This document shows, piece by piece, positions 5,950 to 11,279 of a DNA stretch of 11,279 bases (its first letter is position 1; each line of letters starts with the position of its first letter). This DNA is from JAZKFP01 sp040386355 (lineage in GTDB: Bacteria > Pseudomonadota > Gammaproteobacteria > Pseudomonadales > UBA6940). The position numbers and the translations under genes are program-made. The stretch is from the NCBI GenBank assembly GCA_040386355.1, contig JAZKFP010000310.1:1-11279 (forward strand), given 5' to 3'. The notes under the pieces were generated by a model. It searched no databases and had not been told where the DNA came from. It saw only the letters and a program-made list of their open reading frames with translations.

Positions 5950-7512
5950 TTGCTTTTTAAACCACGCCAAGCATTAGCACTTGAACCTTGGGTTCGTAGC
6001 ATCTTAACTGCCGCAATTTATGATTTAGCGCAAGAAACGCCAGTGACGAACGCGCCTAATTTATCGCGTCGTATGGCGCGACCTGTAGTATTTAAACGCG
6101 AAGATTTACAGCCGATTTTTTCATTTAAAATTCGTGGTGCTTATAATCGTATGCTGCAACTTTCACCAGAGCAACGCTTAGCAGGCGTGATTGCGGCTTC
6201 AGCTGGTAATCATGCGCAAGGTGTTGCAATTGCTGCGCATCATTTAAATATTTCTTCTGTTGTGATCATGCCAAAAACGACGCCTACAATTAAAGTGGAC
6301 GCTGTTAGGCGATGGGGAAGTCAAGTTGAATTAATTGGTGATACTTTCGATCAAGCTGCAGAATATGCATTGAATTTATCTAATGAGAAAAAATTAGAAT
6401 TTATTCATCCGTACGACGATGCGCATGTCATTGCAGGTCAAGGTACAGTCGGTATGGAAATTATCCGTCAATGCGCGCAACCGCCTGCTGCTATTTTTTT
6501 GCCGGTTGGCGGTGGTGGATTACTTGCGGGTGTAGCAGCCTATGTTAAATACGTTCGTCCCGATGTAAAAATAATTGGTGTTGAACCTGAAGAAGCGGCT
6601 TCGCTCCAAGAAGCATTAATTGCAGATGAACGTATTATTTTAAAAAAATTAGGAATATTTGTAGATGGTGCAGCAGTACGCCAAATTGGTAAATTACCGT
6701 TTGAAATTGCACGCCATTGGGTAGATGAAGTAATCACGGTTTCAAACGATGAAATTTGTGCGGCAATTAAAGATATTTTTGAAGACACACGTTGTATTGC
6801 AGAACCTGCTGGAGCGCTCAGTGTTGCTGGATTAAAAAAATACGTAAAAAATAATCCACAATCCACAGAAGAAATACATTCAACAACCCAAGCTCCTTTG
6901 CTTGCAGTAGTCAGCGGCGCCAATATGAATTTTGATCGGCTGCGTTATATTTCAGAACGTACTGAATTAGGCGAAGGTCGTGAAGCAATTGTTGCCGTCA
7001 GCATTCCAGAAAAACCCGGAAGTTTTAGAGCATTTTGTCGGGCGCTTGGAAAACGTAATATTACTGAATTCAATTATCGATATTCGGATGAAAAAGAAGC
7101 GCATGTGTATGTCGGTATTCAAATGTCGAAGCGTATTATCGATTTACCAGAAATTTTAAAAACGCTTGCAATAGATTATGCGGTTGTTGATTTAACCGAT
7201 AATGAAATAGCTAAATTACACATTCGACATTTAGTAGGCGGACGCGCTGCACAATTAACTAATGAACGTGTATTTCGTTTTGAATTTCCAGAACGACCTG
7301 GCGCATTAATGGATTTTCTCGAAGCCTTAGGTGAGCAATGGAGTATTACTTTATTTCACTACCGAAATCATGGTGCAGCCTATGGCCGGGTTTTTGTAGG
7401 TTTTTCAATTCCAAATTCTGAACAAAAAGATGTAAACCAGCATTTTGATAAATTAGGATTTGAATATTGGGAAGAAACAAGTAATCCAGCGTATCAATTA
7501 TTTGTTCGTTGA
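5950..7512 (+). CDS. ilvA: Threonine ammonia-lyase (biosynthetic threonine deaminase)
   Basis: A PLP-dependent enzyme converting threonine to 2-oxobutanoate and ammonia, the committed step of isoleucine synthesis; in the family it is feedback-inhibited by isoleucine through the C-terminal domain. The 520 residues match the long biosynthetic form (E. coli 514). The PLP lysine is Lys60 in FSFKIRGAYN, followed by SAGNHAQG (about 84-91), the phosphate-cradling glycine loop PVGGGGLLAGV (about 185-195) and AEPAGALSVAG. Two ACT-like regulatory modules follow, beginning near IVAVSIPEKPGSF (about 347) and FRFEFPERPGAL (about 442). A short insert near residues 300-315 (KNNPQSTEEIHST) distinguishes it from E. 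coli. The start is TTG at 5950, directly after the speA TAA. It is supported by GAGG six bases upstream and by the first ATG lying near codon 42, too late to keep the whole fold. TTG may hold expression low. Confidence 0.97.
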   Translation: MLFKPRQALALEPWVRSILTAAIYDLAQETPVTNAPNLSRRMARPVVFKREDLQPIFSFKIRGAYNRMLQLSPEQRLAGVIAASAGNHAQGVAIAAHHLNISSVVIMPKTTPTIKVDAVRRWGSQVELIGDTFDQAAEYALNLSNEKKLEFIHPYDDAHVIAGQGTVGMEIIRQCAQPPAAIFLPVGGGGLLAGVAAYVKYVRPDVKIIGVEPEEAASLQEALIADERIILKKLGIFVDGAAVRQIGKLPFEIARHWVDEVITVSNDEICAAIKDIFEDTRCIAEPAGALSVAGLKKYVKNNPQSTEEIHSTTQAPLLAVVSGANMNFDRLRYISERTELGEGREAIVAVSIPEKPGSFRAFCRALGKRNITEFNYRYSDEKEAHVYVGIQMSKRIIDLPEILKTLAIDYAVVDLTDNEIAKLHIRHLVGGRAAQLTNERVFRFEFPERPGALMDFLEALGEQWSITLFHYRNHGAAYGRVFVGFSIPNSEQKDVNQHFDKLGFEYWEETSNPAYQLFVR

Positions 7513-7561
7513 AAAGCCATTGTTGATGAGATGTGAATTAAGCAGAATAATTTGCGAATTG

Positions 7562-7594
7562 ACAACAAAAAATATTTGTAAAAATTGTTGTTTT
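7562..7594 (+). terminator. Weak hairpin after ilvA, possible terminator
   Basis: ACAACAA (7562-7568) and TTGTTGT (7585-7591) form a 7-bp AT-rich stem with a 16-nt loop, running into TTTT (7591-7594) about 50 bp after the ilvA stop. The stem is weak and the T-run short, so termination here is only a possibility. Confidence 0.3.
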
Positions 7595-7675
7595 GAGCTG
7601 TTACAGATTTAAAGTCCACTACACTTTTATCAATTAGCCTCTATATTTAATTTAGTCTTTTCCGAGGTCCCCAAA

Positions 7676-7807
7676 ATGAAGCGCAAACCCGATATTCTTG
7701 TATGGCTCACCTTAATGTTTTCGCTAGGTGTTTTTGTAAGCGGCTATACAATGGGTGAAGCGACGCCAGAGGAAGTAGCCCAAAATCAAGGCATCATCAT
7801 CCGTTAA
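7676..7807 (+). CDS. Single-pass membrane microprotein, 43 aa
   Basis: A short gene between ilvA and repeat copy C. The ATG at 7676 is preceded by GAGG (7664-7667) with 8 bases of spacing, a good ribosome binding site. The product begins MKRKPDILVWLTLMFSLGVF: a positively charged start (Lys2, Arg3, Lys4), then a hydrophobic helix at about residues 7-25 (ILVWLTLMFSLGVFVSGY), then a short acidic tail (EATPEEVAQNQ). By the positive-inside rule the N-terminus would be cytoplasmic and the tail periplasmic. The segment could also be an uncleaved signal anchor; no lipobox Cys or clear signal peptidase site is present. I cannot assign a function. The clear Shine-Dalgarno and the charge-TM-tail layout argue for a true gene. 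Its stop lies 5 bp before repeat copy C. Confidence 0.65.
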   Translation: MKRKPDILVWLTLMFSLGVFVSGYTMGEATPEEVAQNQGIIIR

Positions 7808-7812
7808 TTGAT

Positions 7813-7933
7813 ACCGGCGTATAATTATTTTACAGGTTGTTGCGTCCTTCATTCACCCTGCTCACATATTTTGCAATATGCTCCGCGGGCTTCACTCAGA
7901 ACGCGCCTACTGCAAAACCATTCTACGCTCGGT
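7813..7933 (+). repeat. Dispersed intergenic repeat, copy C
   Basis: Third member of the family. The core hairpin is CATATT (7865-7870), loop TTGC, AATATG (7875-7880), flanked by CCTGCTCA and GCTCCGCGGGC. This copy shows the terminal inverted repeats best: the left end ACCGGCGTATAATTATTTTA (7813-7832) followed by CAG aligns, with one gap and a few mismatches, to the reverse complement of the right end (7910-7933, CTGCAAAACC...CGCTCGGT). It lies between the 43-aa gene and the 3' end of fau, so its strong hairpin might end convergent transcripts, though no T-tract is present next to it. Confidence 0.75.
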
Positions 7934-7989
7934 CATTCGTGTAGTGAAAAAAACTTAAAAGAAGAGCTGATTTGTATTAAAAGTTCTGA

Positions 7990-8592
7990 TTAAGCAGAGA
8001 AATTTTTTTTAAACGGGCCGTAGGTGTTAAGGTCTGTAATTATTAAATCCATCGGTACATCCCACGCTTGAACTTCTAATTTTTCTACTTGTTGCCAATC
8101 GTAGCCAATGCCAATTAGGGTGCAGGGTTTTTTATTTGATTTTTCATTTAAGCAGAAAGCAAACGTTTTGTCGTAAAATCCGCCGCCCATTCCTAAACGC
8201 AGGCCTTCTTTGGTAAATGCTACTAAGGGTGCGCAAACTATGTCCAATGCTTGTGCGAAGACGGTTACGGCGTTTTCAGTAGGTTCGTTAATGCCAAATC
8301 GATTTTTAATTAATGAAGTGGATTCGTCACATAGACGAAATGTTAATGTTTGATCTTCAGTGATGACTGGCAAGTAGAAATTGGATGAAGTTCGTGAGAG
8401 CAGAGGACGTAGGTCCACTTCACCAAACACTGGCCAATAAATACCAATATGTCGAGCTTGTTGAAAACTGGAGAGTTGGATTAATTTTTTTATGATGGCT
8501 TGCGATGAGGATTGAATTGTCTGTTCAGATAAACTTAATCGTTTTGAGCGTAGTGCTTTTCGTAAAATATTTATATGTGTGAGATCGTGCAT
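7990..8592 (-). CDS. fau: 5-formyltetrahydrofolate cyclo-ligase
   Basis: Also called 5,10-methenyltetrahydrofolate synthetase (YgfA). It uses ATP to convert 5-formyltetrahydrofolate to 5,10-methenyltetrahydrofolate, returning this folate to the one-carbon pool. The 200 residues fit the family. Visible landmarks are the basic N-terminal helix LRKALRSKRLSLS (10-22), IGIYWPVFGEVDLRPLL (49-65), and the signature PLVAFTKEGLRLGMGGGFYD (122-141) continuing KTFAF, which forms the nucleotide and folate phosphate site. IGIGYDWQQV and the closing WDVPMDLIITD (177-187) complete the fold. The ATG at 8592 has AAGG seven bases upstream. The gene begins about 21 bp after the 6S RNA 3' end on the same strand, the arrangement known from E. 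coli and many gammaproteobacteria, where ssrS and this gene share a transcript. Confidence 0.96.
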   Translation of the reverse strand: MHDLTHINILRKALRSKRLSLSEQTIQSSSQAIIKKLIQLSSFQQARHIGIYWPVFGEVDLRPLLSRTSSNFYLPVITEDQTLTFRLCDESTSLIKNRFGINEPTENAVTVFAQALDIVCAPLVAFTKEGLRLGMGGGFYDKTFAFCLNEKSNKKPCTLIGIGYDWQQVEKLEVQAWDVPMDLIITDLNTYGPFKKNFSA

Positions 8593-8613
8593 TGAACTGC
8601 CTTAATTAAAGCG

Positions 8614-8793
8614 CCCTCCAAAATAACCGTAGCCAGCTGAAGTCCTCGAACCCGTAAGTTCAAGGTGGGCAGTCTCTGTTTAATCGTAGGCTTTCCACTT
8701 CAAGGTGGACTTGCACATGACTAAAGCGAGAAACCTCCCGGTTTCTAGAGTATCGGCTCAGGGACATGGCTGACCGGCGATTACCTTAGAGGG
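8614..8793 (-). ncRNA. ssrS: 6S RNA
   Basis: 6S RNA binds sigma-70 RNA polymerase by mimicking an open promoter and lowers transcription in stationary phase. On the minus strand the 5' end CCCTCTAAGGTAATCG (8793-8778) pairs over about 16 bases, with some G-U, with the 3' end CGGTTATTTTGGAGGG (8629-8614), closing a rod-like molecule of about 180 nt, the usual size. Inside are the hallmark TCCCTGAGCCGATA after the first stem, as in E. coli 6S RNA, and CACCTTGAA with a later GGGTTC-like segment on the 3' side. Its place directly upstream of fau is the classic location. zapA, often the next gene upstream, is not present here. Ends are estimated from the closing stem; the true 5' end may be 3-5 nt earlier. 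Confidence 0.93.
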
Positions 8794-8802
8794 ACAGTTT
8801 TG

Positions 8803-8832
8803 AGTATATACCTGACTTCCAATATTATTCCA
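8803..8832 (-). promoter_or_regulatory. Probable ssrS promoter
   Basis: On the minus strand a good sigma-70 -10 hexamer TATACT (8808-8803) lies 6-7 bases before the expected 6S RNA 5' end. The -35 region is weak: TGGAAT (8832-8827) at 18-bp spacing shares only three positions with TTGACA. Position relative to the RNA end is the main support. Confidence 0.5.
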
Positions 8833-8916
8833 GATTGTTGTTTGCCTTCATGGTCTCTAAGTTAATTTCATCAGTAAAGCTTGATTTCATTTATTGGGCG
8901 TATTAAAAATATATAA

Positions 8917-8943
8917 GCGGGCGAAAAATGTTTCGCCCTTACA
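8917..8943 (-). repeat. Short hairpin repeat, copy 2
   Basis: GGGCGAAA (8919-8926), loop AATG, TTTCGCCC (8931-8938) form a perfect 8-bp hairpin. Read on the minus strand it is TGTAAGGGCGAAACATTTTT followed by CGCCCGC, matching copy 1 (TGTAGGGGCGAA…TTCGCCCGC) at both borders. Confidence 0.55.
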
Positions 8944-8949
8944 GCAAAA

Positions 8950-8968
8950 GAGTGCTTTTCAAGCACTC
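8950..8968 (-). terminator. Compact hairpin, terminator-like on the minus strand
   Basis: GAGTGCTT and AAGCACTC form a perfect 8-bp stem with a 3-nt loop. Read on the minus strand the stem is followed by TTTTGC, a short T-run, so it could end a minus-strand transcript entering from the right, upstream of 6S RNA. No minus-strand gene is visible there, so it may be left over from a lost gene. Confidence 0.35.
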
Positions 8969-9038
8969 ATGCGTTTGAAATGGAGAATGAACGGCCTTTT
9001 TAAATCTTCACGGATTCCCCAAGCAGTTAAGTCGGTTG

Positions 9039-9066
9039 TGTAGAGGCAAAACATCTTTCGCCCTCA
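9039..9066 (+). repeat. Short hairpin repeat, decayed copy 3
   Basis: TGTAGAGGCAAAACATCTTT followed by CGCCCTCA keeps the TGTAG(G/A)GGC(G)AA…TTCGCCC outline of copies 1 and 2 but has lost two stem pairs. Membership is likely but weaker than for the other two. Confidence 0.4.
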
Positions 9067-9367
9067 AAAAGATATGCCTCTTCCGCGTTAAATCTAAAAA
9101 AGTTTTATGAAAAACCACTGCATGAGTTATCTCCAAGTCCTGCTGTAGTAAAACTCGATTTAAATAATAGAAAAAATTAACTAAGAAAAATTAAATGAAA
9201 AATTTATTTTTTAAAGTCGTGTGATTATTTGCCGTCTGATATCAATTTGAGTTCATTGTTGTTGTCTTTGTAAAAAGATAGGATTCCACCTTGCAGAATA
9301 TACAGTCTTATGCATCTGGATGGATCCAAATAAAAATAAAAAGGAAGTACATACATTAAAAAAATAG

Positions 9368-9400
9368 GAATAAATCTTCTTATTAATAAAAGATTTATTC
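9368..9400 (+). promoter_or_regulatory. 11-bp inverted repeat upstream of the orphan gene
   Basis: GAATAAATCTT (9368-9378) and AAGATTTATTC (9390-9400) are perfect reverse complements around an 11-bp spacer. ATAG (9364-9367) and CTAT (9404-9407) extend the pairing with a 3-nt bulge. It sits 36 bp before the ATG at 9437, suitable for an operator or a leader hairpin. No T-run follows, so it is not a normal terminator. Confidence 0.4.
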
Positions 9401-9436
9401 ACCCTATCTAGAGTTTGATTTTTCAAGGTAATTATT

Positions 9437-11002
9437 ATGACCACTTTTTCAGGTCCAGTGTGCCACTCTCGCAATTCTTCCAATGATATATCTTGGCCAA
9501 ATCCTTCTGAATCTAGTTCTTTACAAAAATTATCTAATATTGATGCTCTATCTAATCCAAAAATTAATACAAAAATTATCGCTTCAAAAAACATGCGAGC
9601 TGCGAAATCAAATTCTAAGCGTTGGACTTTACGGCTAACAGATAAAGAAACAGAAGCCTATAAAAAATATAAAGCAGAAAAATCCATTCATTGTTCTCCT
9701 CAAACCTCCCGTAGCACTTCTTCCGGTAAAAAAACCGTTCCACCAACACCTGAAATACTACCAGATGAAAGTGGAAATGAAATCATGCCTTATTTGCAGT
9801 TAGTACCATTGCATCTAAATATTCCCTTACTTGATACAGAAAAAACGTTTGATGAAAATGAAATAGGTGTTGATGGCTTTACAAAAAGTAAAGATTTTTC
9901 TATGGAAAATACTTTTGAGACCGAAAGCTCTGATTCAGAAGCTTTTGGTTTACATGAAAACGAAATTAAAAATCTGCCACTGCATAATTTGCGCTCTGAT
10001 AAAAATCAAACCCTTTCCTTAACAGAACAATACAAAATAAATCCGCAGTTTCGATATCGAACAGCAGAAAAGTTAGCAATTAATTTACACCATCTGTATC
10101 AAAACTATCGAAAGAAAAATCTAAAGGTTTACTTAATGGCACGTCCATTAAGTAAGGGTACTATTTGGAAAAAAATGCGATCCAGTTTTACCGGCGGTAA
10201 ACCAGCTCACGTCGCTTTAATTGCTTCATTTGGACCCGGTAGATCCGTAACAGCAATATTGACGGGTCAAGAAAATTCCTTAAAAAAACTTGCGATTTCT
10301 AATCGGGGTTCAGACGTTGCTCAAAGAGATTCAGCATTTTGGACAAGCGCGAAATATTTTACAGATCAAGAAATTAAAACGTTGCGAGATAATATTGGGA
10401 GTGAATTAATTTGCCCAAAGACAGGCTCAATTATTAAACGATTATCTAACGCTTTAACGGCTGACCAATTAGGATTGATGTATGAAGAATTTAAAAGTGT
10501 TGATTCCTTTAGAGGCAAACAAAACACTAGACAAAATTATGCTAATGGATTTACTGAAACTCTTAAGTTCATGGGACCCAAAGGCTTGTTAAGCGGAATA
10601 ACCATTGTTCAACCCTTTGCACATTCTATTACTGAGAGTCAGTTAATAGGATTTATTTTTGGAGTAATTACCAGCTTCGTATCGGTTAGTTCGCCAAAAT
10701 TTGGAGCTAATTTTCTAATAGGCTTGGCTTTATTTTATAGAGAAGAACCTAATTTTTCACTAGGATATTATTTAGGGTACACGTTAGGTTTGGCTCTAGC
10801 ACTAAAAGCGGGATTGTCTGCTAAGGGTACTAATTGTCAAACTTTAGTGAGTACCGCTCTTATTGACTATCAAGAAATTGCGAAAGAACAAGATTTGCCG
10901 TTACTAATTGAAAAAGATTTTATGCGGCCAAAGGATGTTATTGATTTAGGGTGGAAATATCCTATTCCAGAAACAGCCAATAATAACCAACCATTATCCT
11001 AA
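9437..11002 (+). CDS. Orphan 521-aa protein; possible permuted papain-like Cys-His enzyme
   Basis: I do not recognise this protein at family level. The ATG at 9437 has AAGG eight bases upstream. Residues 1-200 are low-complexity and probably disordered: Ser/Asn-rich at first, a basic patch (KNMRAAKSNSKRWTLRLTDK, 51-70), Pro-rich around 101-110, then acidic (about 133-178). From about 205 a folded region begins, with helices and KVYLMARPLSKGTIWKKMRS (230-249). PAHVALIASFGPG (256-268) carries His258. Near the end GTNCQTLVSTALID (464-477) places Cys467 at a helix start, and MRPKDVIDLGW (496-506) follows. His strand first and Cys helix later is the order in permuted papain/NlpC-P60 (YiiX- or LRAT-like) proteins. 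The roughly 210-residue gap is longer than usual and contains hydrophobic stretches (about 402-418, 424-434, 441-460), possibly membrane segments. Size, disorder and orphan state resemble secreted effectors of intracellular Legionellales. Fold and effector role are inference. Confidence 0.8.
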   Translation: MTTFSGPVCHSRNSSNDISWPNPSESSSLQKLSNIDALSNPKINTKIIASKNMRAAKSNSKRWTLRLTDKETEAYKKYKAEKSIHCSPQTSRSTSSGKKTVPPTPEILPDESGNEIMPYLQLVPLHLNIPLLDTEKTFDENEIGVDGFTKSKDFSMENTFETESSDSEAFGLHENEIKNLPLHNLRSDKNQTLSLTEQYKINPQFRYRTAEKLAINLHHLYQNYRKKNLKVYLMARPLSKGTIWKKMRSSFTGGKPAHVALIASFGPGRSVTAILTGQENSLKKLAISNRGSDVAQRDSAFWTSAKYFTDQEIKTLRDNIGSELICPKTGSIIKRLSNALTADQLGLMYEEFKSVDSFRGKQNTRQNYANGFTETLKFMGPKGLLSGITIVQPFAHSITESQLIGFIFGVITSFVSVSSPKFGANFLIGLALFYREEPNFSLGYYLGYTLGLALALKAGLSAKGTNCQTLVSTALIDYQEIAKEQDLPLLIEKDFMRPKDVIDLGWKYPIPETANNNQPLS

Positions 11003-11217
11003 ACTGTGATGCACTTCGTGACGCTAGTGTCTTATATCGCTAGTCTTACCAACACAGGATGGAAAGTTAGCTAAGCATTATGCCTTTTCATCATCGAAAA
11101 ATATGAACAGAACGCATTTTAGATTTTGTCCAGGTTTAATCTCTTCTTGGTCCAAGTTTAAAAAATAATTATATTTTTATCTCAAACCGATTTCGGTACA
11201 GCCTATGGAGGCTTCCT
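11003..11217. other. Intergenic stretch with a small direct repeat
   Basis: No gene or convincing terminator was seen. CGCTAGTGTCTTA (11022-11034) is followed after three bases by CGCTAGTCTTA (11038-11048), an imperfect direct repeat lacking two bases in the second copy. The right half is AT-rich and presumably holds the promoter of the next gene. Confidence 0.4.
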
Positions 11218-11279
11218 ATGCAAAGTAATCGCTCCCGTTGGATTCAATGGGCGTTCTTTACTTGTTTCTCTGCCATGAC
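11218..11279 (+). CDS. Start of a probable membrane protein, 3'-partial
   Basis: The ATG at 11218 has an excellent GGAGG Shine-Dalgarno (11207-11211) six bases upstream, and the frame stays open to the window edge. The visible 20 complete codons read MQSNRSRWIQWAFFTCFSAM: a short basic start (Arg5, Arg7) then an aromatic, hydrophobic run from Trp8, as at the first transmembrane helix of a transporter or other inner-membrane protein. Too little is present to name a family. Confidence 0.6.
   Translation, partial: MQSNRSRWIQWAFFTCFSAM

Larger units (their letters stand above)
8833..9436. other. Intergenic stretch of about 600 bp with hairpins and a possible gene remnant
   Basis: No intact gene was found on either strand between the 6S RNA promoter and the orphan gene at 9437. 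The stretch holds two members of the short GGGCGAA hairpin family (about 8917-8943 and 9039-9066), a compact 8-bp hairpin (8950-8968) and an 11-bp inverted repeat just before the orphan gene. An open frame ending at 9180 reads like a possible C-terminal remnant (…FYEKPLHELSPSPAVVKLDL) but lacks a start and is too short to call. The rest, especially 9150-9230, is very AT-rich. Confidence 0.5.

Noticed and set aside
7559..7590. Perfect TTGACA -35 hexamer after ilvA
   Set aside because: No acceptable -10 hexamer at 16-18 bp spacing; it overlaps the weak hairpin, so a promoter is not claimed.
888..7933. Possible CRISPR-like or tandem array from the repeated units
   Set aside because: The three long repeats are thousands of bases apart, at gene borders, with no regular spacers and no cas genes.
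7808..7993. Open frame of 61 codons between the microprotein and fau
   Set aside because: It is a translation of repeat copy C with no ribosome binding site, and it runs into the fau stop.
9031..9180. Plus-strand frame ending …HELSPSPAVVKLDLNN
   Set aside because: Only about 49 codons, starts inside a hairpin repeat, no start codon with a ribosome binding site; kept only as a possible remnant.
9253..9594. Minus-strand open frame of 113 codons opposite the orphan gene start
   Set aside because: It lies across the 5' end of the 521-aa gene, which has a good ribosome binding site; the peptide has no recognisable features.

Overview
The window looks like chromosomal DNA from an AT-rich gammaproteobacterium. 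The best guess is a Legionella/Coxiella-like (Legionellales) relative. Reasons are the gammaproteobacterial-type SpeA, IlvA, Dtd and ComF proteins, a 6S RNA gene directly upstream of the 5-formyltetrahydrofolate cyclo-ligase gene, AT-rich codon choice, and one large effector-like orphan protein. The order-level assignment is inference; no taxonomic marker such as rRNA is present.

Layout from left to right. (1) Positions 3-899 hold the 3' part of a CapD/FlaA1-like nucleotide-sugar epimerase/dehydratase homologue whose catalytic motif looks degraded. (2) Positions 900-1313 are intergenic and carry two repeat-type elements. A small unrecognised gene follows at 1314-1607. (3) A minus-strand block holds speE (spermidine synthase), then comF and dtd, with a likely terminator between speE and comF. 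(4) Divergently, speA (biosynthetic arginine decarboxylase) and ilvA (threonine deaminase) lie on the plus strand. The ilvA TTG start abuts the speA stop. (5) A 43-codon membrane microprotein gene is followed by another repeat copy. (6) On the minus strand, 6S RNA (ssrS) and fau form one transcription unit. (7) About 640 bp of non-coding DNA contains further hairpins. (8) A 521-aa orphan protein follows, possibly a permuted papain-like/NlpC-P60-type Cys-His enzyme with hydrophobic segments. (9) The start of a likely membrane protein runs off the right edge.

How the genes work together. SpeA and SpeE belong to polyamine synthesis (arginine to agmatine; aminopropyl transfer to form spermidine), but the linking enzymes (agmatinase or agmatine deiminase route, SpeD) are not in the window. 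IlvA starts isoleucine synthesis. Dtd, Fau, ComF and 6S RNA are housekeeping functions.

The most interesting non-gene structure is a dispersed repeat of about 110-125 bp present three times (888-1011, 3882-3990, 7813-7933). It has imperfect terminal inverted repeats and a central hairpin whose two arms change together between copies. A second, shorter hairpin family (about 27 bp, GGGCGAA...TTCGCCC) also occurs three times. All counts and alignments here were made by eye.
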